Positions 50,604 to 60,236 of a stretch of 64,000 bases of DNA are shown here, one piece after another. Numbering within the stretch: position 1 is the first letter of the stretch; each line of letters opens with the position of its first letter. The stretch comes from Nocardioides marinus (GTDB taxonomy: Bacteria; Pseudomonadota; Alphaproteobacteria; Rhodobacterales; Rhodobacteraceae): assembly GCA_019801415.1 (NCBI GenBank), contig JAHVJD010000002.1:62001-126000 (forward strand), written 5' to 3'. The notes under the pieces are model-generated. The model was not told the origin of the DNA, did not search any database, and saw only the letters and a list, made by a program, of their open reading frames with translations. Position numbers and translations under genes: made by a program.

Positions 50604-51902
50604 TCAAAACTGTTCCTTGAGAATCGACGGCTCCCGCCGTGCCGGGCAGCCCCGGCGCGGACAGATCCGACAGCTGGCGCCGACCGGCTGCGCGTCCTGC
50701 GTCGCCTGTCCTGAGGGCAGGATCAGCATGACGGCGCGGTACACGGGATCGCTCCCGAAATCCGGCTGTTCCTGCGGCCAGGCAACTGCCATGCATTCGA
50801 ATGCGGCCGCGTTGCGCCCCTGCTGCACCACATGGCGTCGCACGGGAACATGCGGGTGGACCAAGGCCGTATACAAGGGCCACAGCGGACAGGACGCCCC
50901 AAAACGCGGCATCGCAAATCCCGTGACAGGTTTGCGGAACAACAGGGTGCCCGAGGCATCACAGATCACCAGACCGGCCTCGCGCCCCAGAACGGCTTCT
51001 GGCAGCACCGCCAAGCGTCGCAGCACCGCAGGCAGACCGCAGCCGAACCGCCTGGCCAGTCCAACGGGATCGATGCCCTCGGATGCAATCTCGGCGGCCA
51101 GCGGTTCCATGGGCAGAGCCCGCGCATCGGACAGGTATTGCTCGAGGGCAACCTGAACCAGGCTGCGCGCAGCCGCGCTCAGCTCGACGGGGACCTCAGC
51201 CATCATATCCGCAATACCGAGTTGCCCGTCCTCCAAAGCCGGAAAATGGAAACCTTGTGACTGGAAATAATCCTCTGCCTCTTCCTGCGGCATGCCACGG
51301 CGTGGGCTGTCGGTGTCGCGCTCGTCGAGAAAACTCACGAGTGCTCGACTGCTCTCCGCGAGCCGCAGCGAATCCTCGTTCAAGTTCTTGTGGAACCGAT
51401 CACGCCACTGCGGCTCCAGTTCACCCGGTTCGGCCAGGATAGAGGCGGTCGAACGGATCGCAGCCGCAGTCGACAAGACTTCGTGCACCGAGGCCGCGAG
51501 GTTGGGGTCATGGGTCAACCTGTCCGACAGGGTTTCAACCATTTGTTCCAGCGTTGCAATCCGCCTGTGGCAGGCTGCCAGCACCTCGGCCCAGCCTGGA
51601 AAGCGGCCGGCAAATTCATCGACCCGGTCCAGTTCCGCCACCGGCACACCGCTGTCCGCCGCCGCCTCGCGCAGGGTCGAGATCAGCGCCGCCTCGGCGC
51701 CTTCACTCAGCATTGAGGGCTCGACCCCCAGCACTGCGGCAATATCGACCAGCAATTTCCCGCCGATTCTGCGCCGGTTGTGCTCGATCAGGTTGAGGTA
51801 GGATGCCGAAATCCCGGCCTGACGGGCCAGTTCGGCCTGCCGCAACCCAAGGATGAGCCTGCGTTCGCGGATCCGGCTGCCGGTGAGAGTGTCGCGTGCC
51901 AT
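50604..51902 (-). CDS. ScfR/RamB-family short-chain acyl-CoA transcriptional regulator
   Basis: The 432-residue product starts with an XRE helix-turn-helix (about 9-65; RQAELARQAGISASYLNLIE, HNRRRIGG). It continues with a long helical region and a C-terminal domain typical of short-chain fatty acyl regulators (RamB of corynebacteria, PccR of Rhodobacter). It ends with a conserved cysteine group CRICPRRGC (C411, C414, C419). Such regulators switch acetate or propionate metabolism genes by sensing acyl-CoA. It lies 99 bp upstream of the response regulator and is divergent from the ABC operon. The Met of MARDTLTG fits the family start. Confidence 0.9.
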   Translation of the reverse strand: MARDTLTGSRIRERRLILGLRQAELARQAGISASYLNLIEHNRRRIGGKLLVDIAAVLGVEPSMLSEGAEAALISTLREAAADSGVPVAELDRVDEFAGRFPGWAEVLAACHRRIATLEQMVETLSDRLTHDPNLAASVHEVLSTAAAIRSTASILAEPGELEPQWRDRFHKNLNEDSLRLAESSRALVSFLDERDTDSPRRGMPQEEAEDYFQSQGFHFPALEDGQLGIADMMAEVPVELSAAARSLVQVALEQYLSDARALPMEPLAAEIASEGIDPVGLARRFGCGLPAVLRRLAVLPEAVLGREAGLVICDASGTLLFRKPVTGFAMPRFGASCPLWPLYTALVHPHVPVRRHVVQQGRNAAAFECMAVAWPQEQPDFGSDPVYRAVMLILPSGQATQDAQPVGASCRICPRRGCPARREPSILKEQF

Positions 51903-52134
51903 TTTGCGGGCGCTCCCCAAAACACTTCTATTTCAAGGGCTTTCTGCGTCGCAACATAAGGTTCTTTACAGTCCACCCAAAACCACTGTTCAGTTATTTA
52001 CATAATTTTCAAGCCACCAAAGGGTTTTATTGCCTGAATTTACATCGCGCTCTCATACTGATTTTGCACGAAAAGTGCTGATACCGCGCAGAAGTGAGGA
52101 GCTGCAAGGTGTCAATCACACTAGGGAGGAATAC
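51903..52134. promoter_or_regulatory. AT-rich divergent control region, ScfR gene / ABC operon
   Basis: This 232-bp gap is markedly more AT-rich than the surrounding genes. It contains TTTTGCACGAAAAGTGCTGA (52062-52081) with an inverted GCAC/GTGC pair, and a possible promoter TTGCCT (52030-52035), 18-bp spacer, CATACT (52054-52059) facing the ABC operon. A strong agggagga site precedes the binding-protein ATG. Confidence 0.45.
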
Positions 52135-53481
52135 ATGTCCAAATTTGACGTATCGCGTCGCGGCGTGCTGAGAACCGGCGCCATGGCCGGGGCCGGCGTG
52201 GCGCTGCCGACGATCTTTACAGCTTCATCCGCCGCAGCCTTTACAAACGAGCCCACCGGCAGCAGCGTGACCCTGGGCTTCAACGTGCCCCAGACCGGGC
52301 CCTACGCCGACGAGGGCGCGGACGAGCTGCGCGCCTATGAACTGGCGGTCGAGCATCTGAATGGCGGCGGCGACGGCGGCATGATGAACACCTTCAGCTC
52401 CAAGGCGCTGCAAGGCAACGGCATCCTGGGCAAGAAGGTGGAGTATGTCACCGGCGACACCCAGACCAAGTCCGACGCCGCCCGCGCCTCTGCCAAGTCG
52501 ATGATCGAAAAAGACGGCGCGGTGATGATCACCGGCGGTTCTTCCTCGGGCGTGGCGATTGCCGTGCAGGGGCTGTGCCAGGAAGCAGGCGTGATCTTCA
52601 TGGCTGGCCTCACGCACTCCAACGACACCACCGGCAAGGACAAGAAAGCCAACGGTTTCCGTCACTTCTTCAACGGCTACATGTCGGCGGCAGCGCTGGC
52701 GCCGGTGCTGAAGAACCTCTATGGCACCGACCGCGTCGCCTATCACCTGACCGCCGACTACACTTGGGGCTGGACCCAGGAAGAATCGATCGCCGCCGCC
52801 ACCGAGGCACTGGGCTGGCAGACCGTGAACAAGGTCCGCACGCCGCTGGCGGCCACCGACTTCTCCTCCTACATCGCGCCGGTTCTGAACTCGGGCGCGG
52901 ATGTGCTGGTGCTGAACCACTATGGCGGCAACATGGTGAACTCGCTGACCAACGCGGTGCAGTTCGGCCTGCGCGACAAGGTGGTGAACGGCAAGAACTT
53001 CGAAATCGTGGTGCCGCTCTATTCCCGCCTGATGGCCAAGGGTGCGGGCGAAAACGTGAAGGGCATCCATGGCTCCACCAACTGGCACTGGACGCTGCAG
53101 GATGAAGGCTCCAAGGCCTTCGTGAAATCCTTCGGCACCAAATACGGCTTCCCGCCGAGCCAGGCAGCGCACACCTGCTACGTGCAGACCCTGCTGTATG
53201 CGGATGCGGTGGAACGGGCCGGCAGCTTCAACCCCTGTGCCGTCGTTGAAGCCCTCGAGGGCTATGAGTTCGACGGTCTGGGCAACGGACCGACCCTCTA
53301 CCGCGCCGAAGACCACCAGTGCTTCAAGGACGTTCTGGTGGTGCGCGGGAAGGAAAACCCGACCTCGGAATTCGACCTTCTGGAAGTGGTCGAGGTCACG
53401 CCGCGCGCGCAGGTGGAATACGCACCGGATCACCCGATGTTTGCCGGCGGCAACCTCGGCGCCTGCAATCCGGGCGCCTAA
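52135..53481 (+). CDS. branched-chain-amino-acid-type ABC substrate-binding protein
   Basis: The 448-residue product has a twin-arginine signal (SRRGVLRTGAMAGAGVALP, about 6-24) and a type I periplasmic-binding fold of the LivK/UrtA group (LGFNVPQTGPYADEGADELR, MITGGSSSGVAIAVQGLCQE, YHLTADYTWGW). Tat export suggests a folded, perhaps metal-bound protein. It is the first gene of a five-gene Liv-type operon; the substrate (amino acid, short amide or other) cannot be read. The flanking ScfR gene hints at a short-chain acid or amide link. Confidence 0.9.
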   Translation: MSKFDVSRRGVLRTGAMAGAGVALPTIFTASSAAAFTNEPTGSSVTLGFNVPQTGPYADEGADELRAYELAVEHLNGGGDGGMMNTFSSKALQGNGILGKKVEYVTGDTQTKSDAARASAKSMIEKDGAVMITGGSSSGVAIAVQGLCQEAGVIFMAGLTHSNDTTGKDKKANGFRHFFNGYMSAAALAPVLKNLYGTDRVAYHLTADYTWGWTQEESIAAATEALGWQTVNKVRTPLAATDFSSYIAPVLNSGADVLVLNHYGGNMVNSLTNAVQFGLRDKVVNGKNFEIVVPLYSRLMAKGAGENVKGIHGSTNWHWTLQDEGSKAFVKSFGTKYGFPPSQAAHTCYVQTLLYADAVERAGSFNPCAVVEALEGYEFDGLGNGPTLYRAEDHQCFKDVLVVRGKENPTSEFDLLEVVEVTPRAQVEYAPDHPMFAGGNLGACNPGA

Positions 53482-53494
53482 GCCCCGCAGATCC

Positions 53495-53519
53495 GGCCGG
53501 GCGCCTGACGCGCCCGGCC
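53495..53519 (+). other. stem-loop after the binding-protein gene
   Basis: A 10-bp perfect stem GGCCGGGCGC / GCGCCCGGCC with a 5-nt loop lies 13 bases past the binding-protein stop without a T-run. It probably stabilises the abundant binding-protein transcript segment or partly terminates before the permease genes. Confidence 0.6.
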
Positions 53520-53628
53520 CTCCATCCCGGACCGGCAACCGGACGCGCGGCGTTCGACCGGGGGCGCGAAGCCCCTGAACCGACCGGTTTTATCTCTACC
53601 ACCCAGACTAACCCCGGGGGCGGGATCC

Positions 53629-54651
53629 ATGGACGCAATCCTTTTGCAAATCTTGAACGGGCTCGACAAGGGCTCGGCCTATGCGCTGATCGCGCTGGGT
53701 TTGACACTTATCTTCGGCACGCTGGGCGTGGTGAACTTTGCCCATGGGGCCTTGTTCATGATCGGTGCCTTCTGCGCCGTCACCCTGCAGCGGCTGCTGA
53801 ACCTCAGCTATGAAGTGGTCGACGAGACGCAGACCGACTTTCTCGGCAACCCGCTGAAGGTGAAGACCCCTTATGTCGAGGCCTGGTTCGGCCCCGAGTT
53901 CGGAGGGGCCATCATCGACTGGGCGGTGCCGCTGGCCATCCTGTTTGCCATCCCGATCATGATCGGCGTCGGCTACGTGATGGAACGCGGGTTGATCAAG
54001 CATTTCTACAAGCGCCCCCATGCCGACCAGATCCTGGTGACCTTTGGCCTCGCCATCGTGCTGCAGGAAGTGGTCAAGTATTTCTACGGCGCCAACCCGA
54101 TCCAGACCCCGGCGCCGGACGCGCTGAACGGGGTGGTCAACCTGGGCGCCGCGATCGGCATGGACATCGTCTATCCGGTCTGGCGCGTGGTCTATTTCTT
54201 CTTTGCCGTGGTCATCATCGGGGGCATCTTCAGCTTCCTGCAGTTCACCACCTTTGGCATGGTGGTGCGGGCCGGCATGGCGGACCGCGAGACGGTGGGC
54301 CTTCTGGGCATCAACATCGACCGCCGCTTCACCATCATGTTCGGCATCGCCGCCGCCGTCGCCGGTCTGGCGGGTGTCATGTACACCCCGATCAACTCGC
54401 CGAACTATCACATGGGCATGGACTTCCTGGTCCTCAGCTTCGTGGTGGTGGTCGTCGGCGGCATGGGCTCCCTGCCCGGTGCGGTTCTGGCGGGCTTCCT
54501 CCTGGGCATCCTCGAGAGCTTTGCCTCGATGAACGAGATCAAGTCGCTGATCCCCGGCATCGACCAGATCATCATCTATCTGGTGGCCATCATCATTCTG
54601 CTGACCCGTCCGCGAGGCCTGATGGGCCGCAAAGGCGTGATGGAGGACTAA
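53629..54651 (+). CDS. LivH-type ABC permease
   Basis: The 340-residue product has eight or more membrane helices of the LivH family: [20 protein letters not shown] (about 8-27), [16 protein letters not shown] (about 33-48) and [20 protein letters not shown] (about 222-241) in the ATPase-contact loop. Compared with E. coli LivH (about 308 residues) it carries an extra periplasmic insertion near residues 65-95. It forms the channel with the next gene product. Confidence 0.92.
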   Translation: MDAILLQILNGLDKGSAYALIALGLTLIFGTLGVVNFAHGALFMIGAFCAVTLQRLLNLSYEVVDETQTDFLGNPLKVKTPYVEAWFGPEFGGAIIDWAVPLAILFAIPIMIGVGYVMERGLIKHFYKRPHADQILVTFGLAIVLQEVVKYFYGANPIQTPAPDALNGVVNLGAAIGMDIVYPVWRVVYFFFAVVIIGGIFSFLQFTTFGMVVRAGMADRETVGLLGINIDRRFTIMFGIAAAVAGLAGVMYTPINSPNYHMGMDFLVLSFVVVVVGGMGSLPGAVLAGFLLGILESFASMNEIKSLIPGIDQIIIYLVAIIILLTRPRGLMGRKGVMED

Positions 54652-54655
54652 AGAC

Positions 54656-55858
54656 ATGTTCGGACTGAACAAAAAAGACACCTCTTTGCTGATCATCGTG
54701 GCCTGCCTGACGATGTTCGCCCCCTTCATCCTGAACCCCTTCCCCACTGACAGCGGGCTGGCGCAGTTCAACGCGGGCTACCCGGACCTGATGCAGCGTT
54801 TCGTGATTTTCGGGATCTTCGCCATCGGCTTCAACATCCTGTTCGGGCTCACCGGTTACCTGTCGTTCGGCCATGCGGCCTTCCTCGGCGTCGGCTCCTA
54901 CTCGGCCGTGTGGATGTTCAAGCTGATCGGCATGAACGTGATCCCGGCGATTGTGCTGTCGGTGATCGTGGCGGGCCTGTTCGCGCTGTTGATCGGGTTC
55001 ATCTCCCTGCGCCGCTCCGGCATCTACTTCTCGATCCTGACGCTGGCCTTTGCGCAGATGTCGTTCAACCTCGCCTATTCGGTACTGACCCCGATCACCA
55101 ATGGTGAAACCGGCCTGCAGCTGACGCTGGAAGACCCCCGCATTTTGGGCGTCTCCGCCACAGCAGACGGCTCGATCCCGGTGACCAACCTGTTCGGGCT
55201 CGAGATGCGCTCCACCTTCGAGATGGCGGTCGGCCCCTGGGCGTTCCAATTCAATGCGGGCTACTACCTCTGTGCTTTCATCATGTTGGCGGCCTTCTAC
55301 CTGTCGATCCGCATCTTCCGCTCGCCCTTTGGCATGATGCTGCGGGCGGTGAAATCAAACCAGCAGCGGATGAACTACACCGGACTGAACACCCGGCCCT
55401 ACACGCTGGCAGCCTTCGTGATTTCCGGAATGTATGCCGGTCTTGCAGGCGGGCTGATGGCCTCGATGGACCCGCTGGCCGGGGCGGAGCGGATGCAGTG
55501 GACCGCTTCCGGCGAGGTGGTGCTGATGACCATTCTCGGCGGTGCCGGTACGCTGATCGGCCCGGTGCTGGGCGCCGGTTTCATCAAGTACTTCGAAAAC
55601 ATCTTCTCGAAGATCAACGACAACGTACTGCACAGCTGGTTCAGCTTCATGCCCGACGGGATGGAAGACGCGGTGGTGTTCCTGATCCACCCCTTCATCG
55701 GCAAGGGCTGGCATCTGACGCTGGGCATCCTGTTCATGCTGGTGGTGATCTTCCTGCCCGGCGGCCTGGTTGAAGGCGGCCAGCGGATCAAGGGCTGGAT
55801 CCAGGGCCGCAGGGCCAAGGACAGCAGCACCGCCAAAGAAACCAACCCCGCGGAATGA
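54656..55858 (+). CDS. LivM-type ABC permease
   Basis: The 400-residue product has about ten membrane helices of the LivM family, with [20 protein letters not shown] (about 58-77), [17 protein letters not shown] (about 118-134) and [21 protein letters not shown] (in the ATPase-contact loop, about 223-243). It starts 4 bases after the LivH-type stop. The hydrophilic C-terminus ([16 protein letters not shown]) is cytoplasmic. Confidence 0.92.
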   Translation: MFGLNKKDTSLLIIVACLTMFAPFILNPFPTDSGLAQFNAGYPDLMQRFVIFGIFAIGFNILFGLTGYLSFGHAAFLGVGSYSAVWMFKLIGMNVIPAIVLSVIVAGLFALLIGFISLRRSGIYFSILTLAFAQMSFNLAYSVLTPITNGETGLQLTLEDPRILGVSATADGSIPVTNLFGLEMRSTFEMAVGPWAFQFNAGYYLCAFIMLAAFYLSIRIFRSPFGMMLRAVKSNQQRMNYTGLNTRPYTLAAFVISGMYAGLAGGLMASMDPLAGAERMQWTASGEVVLMTILGGAGTLIGPVLGAGFIKYFENIFSKINDNVLHSWFSFMPDGMEDAVVFLIHPFIGKGWHLTLGILFMLVVIFLPGGLVEGGQRIKGWIQGRRAKDSSTAKETNPAE

Positions 55859-55870
55859 GGAGACAAAGCA

Positions 55871-56626
55871 ATGGGCATCCTTGAAGTCAAAGACGTGGGG
55901 AAACGGTTCGGCGGGCTGCAGGCCCTGTCGGATGTGAACCTCAGCGTAAAGGAAAACTCGGTCCACGCCATCATCGGGCCGAACGGCGCGGGCAAATCCA
56001 CCCTGCTGAACTGCCTGGTGGGCAAGCTGATCCCCGACACCGGATCGGTGATGTTCGACGGCCAGTCGGTGCTGGGACGCGCGCCATACGAGATCAACCA
56101 GATGGGCATCTCCCGCGTGTTCCAGACGCCCGAGATCTTCGGCGATCTGACGGTGCTGGAGAACATGATGATCCCCTGTTTCGCCAAGCGCGACGGCGCG
56201 TTCGAGCTGAACGCCCTGAGCGCGGTGCTGAAGCAACAGGACATCCTGGATCGCGCTGAAGCCATGCTGGTGGAGATGAACATGGCGGACAAGCGGCACA
56301 TGCACGCCGCTGCCCTGTCCCGCGGTGACAAGCGGCGGCTTGAGATCGGCATGTGCCTCAGTCAGGAGCCGCGCCTGCTGCTGCTGGACGAACCCACCGC
56401 GGGCATGGCGCGGGCCGACACCAACAACACCATCGACCTGCTGAAACAGATCAGCGACGAGCGCGACATCACCATCGCCATCATCGAACACGACATGCAT
56501 GTGGTGTTCAGCCTGGCCAACCGGATCACCGTGCTGGCCCAGGGCACGCCGCTGGTCGAGGACGATCCGCAGAATATCCGCGGCAATCCCAAGGTACGCG
56601 AAGCCTACCTCGGCGAGTCGGCGTAA
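55871..56626 (+). CDS. LivG-type ABC ATPase
   Basis: The 251-residue ATPase has Walker A GPNGAGKSTLLN (about 37-48), Walker B LLLLDEPTAGMA (about 173-184) and switch H in IIEHDMHVVF. The ABC signature reads LSRGDKRRLEIG instead of LSGGQ, a variant seen in some LivG/UrtD-like proteins. It pairs with the LivF-type ATPase in the next gene. Confidence 0.92.
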   Translation: MGILEVKDVGKRFGGLQALSDVNLSVKENSVHAIIGPNGAGKSTLLNCLVGKLIPDTGSVMFDGQSVLGRAPYEINQMGISRVFQTPEIFGDLTVLENMMIPCFAKRDGAFELNALSAVLKQQDILDRAEAMLVEMNMADKRHMHAAALSRGDKRRLEIGMCLSQEPRLLLLDEPTAGMARADTNNTIDLLKQISDERDITIAIIEHDMHVVFSLANRITVLAQGTPLVEDDPQNIRGNPKVREAYLGESA

Positions 56627-56638
56627 GGAGCAGACCCC

Positions 56639-57394
56639 ATGAACGTGAAACCCGATTTCTCGAAGAACGCCAACCAGGCGACCACCGCGCCCGCCTTCCT
56701 GTCGGTCTGGGACGTGCATGCCTACTATGGCGAGAGCTACATCGTGCAGGGCATCAACTTCAACGTCCACGAGGGCGAGATCCTCGCCCTTCTGGGCCGC
56801 AACGGCGCTGGCAAGACCTCGACCCTGCGCTCGATCGCGCGCACCGGCTCCCCGATGGTGACGCGCGGTGAAATCTGGCTGGATCACCAGCCCTTGCACA
56901 AAATGGCCTCGCATGAAGCGGCGGCGGCCGGGCTGGGGCTTGTGCCCGAAGACCGCCGCATCATTCCCGGTCTGACGGTGGAGGAAAACCTGCAACTGGC
57001 CCAGATCGCGCCGCCAATCGGCTGGTCACTGGAGCGTCTCTACGACCTTTTCCCGCGCCTTGGGGAACGACGCAAACAAGAGGGCGTAACGCTGTCCGGT
57101 GGCGAACAGCAGATGCTGGCCATCGCGCGCGCCCTGGCGCGCGACATCAAGGTGCTCTTGCTGGATGAACCTTACGAAGGTCTGGCACCGGTGATCGTGG
57201 ACGAGATCGAAAAGACGCTCATCCACATCAAGGAACAGGGCATGACAACAATCATCGTGGAGCAAAACGCAGTGCGCGCCTTGGAACTTGCCGACCGGGC
57301 GGTGATTCTCGACACTGGCGGCATCGTGTTCGACGGAACTGCCGCCGAGGTGCTCGAAAACGAGGAACTGCGCGCCGAGTATCTGGCGATCTGA
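56639..57394 (+). CDS. LivF-type ABC ATPase
   Basis: The 251-residue ATPase has Walker A GRNGAGKTSTLRS (about 53-65), signature LSGGEQQMLAIA (about 151-162), Walker B VLLLDEPYEGLAP (about 172-184) and switch H replaced in IIVEQNAV, as normal for LivF. A 19-residue N-terminal extension precedes the nucleotide-binding domain. It is the last gene of the ABC operon; 57395-57602 holds no clear terminator. Confidence 0.92.
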   Translation: MNVKPDFSKNANQATTAPAFLSVWDVHAYYGESYIVQGINFNVHEGEILALLGRNGAGKTSTLRSIARTGSPMVTRGEIWLDHQPLHKMASHEAAAAGLGLVPEDRRIIPGLTVEENLQLAQIAPPIGWSLERLYDLFPRLGERRKQEGVTLSGGEQQMLAIARALARDIKVLLLDEPYEGLAPVIVDEIEKTLIHIKEQGMTTIIVEQNAVRALELADRAVILDTGGIVFDGTAAEVLENEELRAEYLAI

Positions 57395-57602
57395 ATTCTC
57401 CGCCCCCGCCGCAGGGCTTCGGCCCGTGTGGGGGGGCAGTTCCCGCCGGGCAAGGACACACAAAACGAACCGAATCTTTCGCTCACCGTCGGCGATACCT
57501 CTCTGCATCCCCGCAGCCTTGCCCGCGGCCTGGCGAATGCAATTCGGGGCTCGCGAAACTCCCCTCTTCATTTCTTCGGACAGGACGGGGTAAGACACCC
57601 GA

Positions 57603-58139
57603 ATGAGTGACCTTGCCTTCGATCATGCCCCTGTCGGCCTCGCGGTGCTGGAGCATCGCATCATCACCCGGTGCAACCTGCAATTTGCCGAAACCTTCGG
57701 TGGTGCGCCGGGCGACTATACCGGCCTGCCGGTGGCCGACCTGTACCCGAGCCAGGAAGACTACAACCGCATCGGCACCGTCTTACGCCAACCCGAGGCC
57801 CGTTGCGGCCGATACAGCGATGAACGCATCATGCGGCGGCGCAGCGGTGCCTTGTTCTGGTGTCGCGTGCGCGGCCGCTCCGTCACGCCCGAGGAGCCAT
57901 TTCAGACCGGCGTCTGGTCCTTTGCCGACATCTCCGACGACCGTCCCGTGGTGTCGCTGACGCCGCGCGAGCGCGAGGTGGCAATCCTGACCTGCAAGGG
58001 GTTGTCGGCCAAGGAAATCGGCCAGCAGCTGGAGCTTTCCTACCGCACGGTGGAAAGCCATCGCGCCCATCTGCTGCAGAAGTTCGGGGCCCGCAAACTC
58101 CCGGAACTGGTGGCGAAACTGACCGGCATGCCGCTCTGA
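57603..58139 (+). CDS. PAS-LuxR transcriptional regulator
   Basis: The 178-residue protein has an N-terminal PAS domain (about 5-110; DHAPVGLAVLEHRIITRCN, RRSGALFWCRVRGRS) and a C-terminal LuxR HTH (about 116-175; LTPREREVAILTCKGLSAKE, LSYRTVESHRAHLLQKFGA). PAS-LuxR proteins lacking a receiver sense a bound ligand or cofactor directly. It follows the ABC operon and precedes accBC, and could control either. A possible alternative is that it provides DNA-binding output for the acetate-sensing kinase; this is speculative. Confidence 0.88.
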   Translation: MSDLAFDHAPVGLAVLEHRIITRCNLQFAETFGGAPGDYTGLPVADLYPSQEDYNRIGTVLRQPEARCGRYSDERIMRRRSGALFWCRVRGRSVTPEEPFQTGVWSFADISDDRPVVSLTPREREVAILTCKGLSAKEIGQQLELSYRTVESHRAHLLQKFGARKLPELVAKLTGMPL

Positions 58140-58294
58140 GCCGAAATACGGCACAGCAATTGCAAATCCGGGCCGAAACCTCCATGTTACGGCACGGATC
58201 GACAGCGCTTTCCTTGCGGTAATCCTTACCCTATAAGCGCCATAATTTCCTGCCCGCCGGACCGGCGGGCCTGTCGGAATTGGCTGAGGACAAA

Positions 58295-58798
58295 ATGACC
58301 AACAAATCTCACGAAGCTGACGTGGCATTCATCAAGGCGCTGGCAGAATTGCTGCGCGACAACGATCTGACCGAACTGCAGGTCAAACGGGAATACGGCG
58401 AGGAAGACAGCCTGAATGTGCGCGTGTCGCGCCAGACGGCCATGGCCGCCGCCCCCGCTCCGGTAGCCGCAGCTGCCGCACCCGCCCCTGTTGCCGCTGC
58501 GCCCGCACCGGCTGCTGCCCCCGCCGCAGCACCCGCCGCCGCCAACGAAGACCCCGCCAGCCACCCCGGTGCGGTTACCTCCCCGATGGTTGGCACCGTG
58601 TATCTGCAGGCAGAACCCGGTGCACCGGCGTTCATCTCTGTCGGCAAGCAGGTCAGCGAAGGCGAAACCCTGCTGATCGTCGAAGCGATGAAGACCATGA
58701 ACCACATCCCGGCGCCGAAAGCGGGCACCGTGAAGCGCATCCTGGTGGAAGACGGCGCCGCCGTGGAATTCGGGTCTCCCCTGGTCATCATCGAGTAA
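58295..58798 (+). CDS. accB: acetyl-CoA carboxylase biotin carboxyl carrier protein
   Basis: The 167-residue protein has the AccB N-terminal domain, an Ala/Pro-rich flexible linker (about 45-85) and the biotinyl domain (about 90-167) with the biotin site EAMKTMN (K133). It carries CO2 for fatty-acid synthesis. The ATG at 58295 has a tgagga site; 9 bp separate it from accC, so they form an operon. Confidence 0.96.
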   Translation: MTNKSHEADVAFIKALAELLRDNDLTELQVKREYGEEDSLNVRVSRQTAMAAAPAPVAAAAAPAPVAAAPAPAAAPAAAPAAANEDPASHPGAVTSPMVGTVYLQAEPGAPAFISVGKQVSEGETLLIVEAMKTMNHIPAPKAGTVKRILVEDGAAVEFGSPLVIIE

Positions 58799-58807
58799 GG
58801 ATCTGCC

Positions 58808-60157
58808 ATGTTTGACAAGATCCTGATTGCCAACCGTGGCGAGATCGCCCTGCGCGTGATCCGTGCCTGCCGGGAAATGGGCATCAAGTCGGTCGCGGTG
58901 CACTCCACCGCTGACGCGGACGCAATGCACGTGCGTATGGCCGACGAATCCGTCTGCATCGGCCCGCCGTCCGGCGCGCAAAGCTACCTGTCGATCCCGG
59001 CCATCATTTCGGCCTGCGAGATCACTGGCGCCCAGGCGATTCACCCGGGCTACGGCTTCCTGTCGGAAAACGCCAACTTTGTGCAGATCATCGAAGACCA
59101 CGGGCTTACCTTCATCGGCCCCTCGGCCGAGCACATCCGCATCATGGGTGACAAGATCACCGCCAAGGAAACCGCCAAGAAGCTCGGCATCCCGGTGGTG
59201 CCCGGCTCCGAGGGCGGCGTGCCCGACCTGGCCACCGCCAAGAAGGTTGCGGCCGACATGGGCTATCCCGTCATCATCAAGGCCACCGCCGGCGGTGGTG
59301 GTCGCGGGATGAAAGTGGCTCTGAACGAAAAAGAGCTGGAGATGGCCTTCTCCACCGCCCGCTCCGAAGCCAAGGCGGCCTTTGGCAATGACGAAGTCTA
59401 CATGGAGAAATACCTCCAGAAGCCGCGTCATATCGAAGTGCAGGTGTTTGGTGACGGCAAGGGCACCGGCCTTCACCTGGCGGAACGGGACTGCTCGCTG
59501 CAGCGTCGCCACCAGAAGGTGTTCGAGGAAGCCCCCGGCCCCTGCATTACCCCCGAAGAACGGGCCCGCATCGGCAAGATCTGCGCCGACGCGATCGGCA
59601 AGATGGGGTACTCCGGCGCTGGCACCGTGGAATTCCTCTATGAAGACGGCGAGTTCTATTTCATCGAAATGAACACCCGCCTTCAGGTCGAACACCCGGT
59701 CACCGAAGCCATCTTTGGCGTCGACCTGGTCCGTGAGCAGATCCGGGTTGCCGAAGGCCTGCCGCTGTCGTTCACACAGGACGAACTGGAGATCAACGGC
59801 CACGCCATCGAGGTCCGGATCAACGCCGAGAAACTGCCGAACTTTGCCCCTTGCCCGGGCAAGATTACCGCATTCCATGCGCCGGGTGGTCTGGGTGTGC
59901 GGATGGATTCGGCGCTCTATGACGGCTATTCGATCCCGCCCTATTACGACTCGCTGATCGGCAAGCTGATCGTGCACGGTCGTGACCGGGCCGAGGCACT
60001 GGCACGCCTGCACCGCGCCCTGGGTGAGCTGATCATCGACGGTATCGACACCACCGTGCCCCTGTTCCACGCGCTGCTGCAGGAAGAGGACATCCACAGC
60101 GGCGACTACGGCATTCACTGGCTGGAACGGTGGCTGGAAGAAAACCGTCCGGGCTAA
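58808..60157 (+). CDS. accC: acetyl-CoA carboxylase biotin carboxylase
   Basis: The 449-residue protein matches AccC in length and motifs: [20 protein letters not shown] (about 4-23), [13 protein letters not shown] (about 79-91), the Gly-rich ATP loop [12 protein letters not shown] (about 158-169), [11 protein letters not shown] and [14 protein letters not shown] (about 287-300). It carboxylates biotin on AccB with ATP and bicarbonate. A strong terminator follows. Confidence 0.97.
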   Translation: MFDKILIANRGEIALRVIRACREMGIKSVAVHSTADADAMHVRMADESVCIGPPSGAQSYLSIPAIISACEITGAQAIHPGYGFLSENANFVQIIEDHGLTFIGPSAEHIRIMGDKITAKETAKKLGIPVVPGSEGGVPDLATAKKVAADMGYPVIIKATAGGGGRGMKVALNEKELEMAFSTARSEAKAAFGNDEVYMEKYLQKPRHIEVQVFGDGKGTGLHLAERDCSLQRRHQKVFEEAPGPCITPEERARIGKICADAIGKMGYSGAGTVEFLYEDGEFYFIEMNTRLQVEHPVTEAIFGVDLVREQIRVAEGLPLSFTQDELEINGHAIEVRINAEKLPNFAPCPGKITAFHAPGGLGVRMDSALYDGYSIPPYYDSLIGKLIVHGRDRAEALARLHRALGELIIDGIDTTVPLFHALLQEEDIHSGDYGIHWLERWLEENRPG

Positions 60158-60167
60158 GACCAACATC

Positions 60168-60206
60168 AACGGGGCGCACCACTGGCTGCGCCCCGTTTTA
60201 CTTTTT
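60168..60206 (+). terminator. accBC terminator
   Basis: An 11-bp perfect stem AACGGGGCGCA / TGCGCCCCGTT (60168-60178 and 60187-60197, 8-nt loop) is followed by ttacttttt. Confidence 0.92.
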
Positions 60207-60221
60207 CGCCCAAATCTGTCC

Positions 60222-60227
60222 TATACT
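60222..60227 (+). promoter_or_regulatory. possible -10 box of a leaderless aat transcript
   Basis: TATACT ends nine bases before the aat ATG (60237), and no purine-rich ribosome-binding site lies between them. Transcription starting at the usual distance would begin at or within a few bases of the start codon. The -35 region would overlap the accBC terminator T-run. Confidence 0.4.
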
Positions 60228-60236
60228 CCCACTATC

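Noticed and set aside
58226-60169. 647-codon open frame antisense to accB/accC
   Set aside because: It covers both well-defined acc genes; the Gly-rich stretch is the reverse of the AccB Ala/Pro linker.
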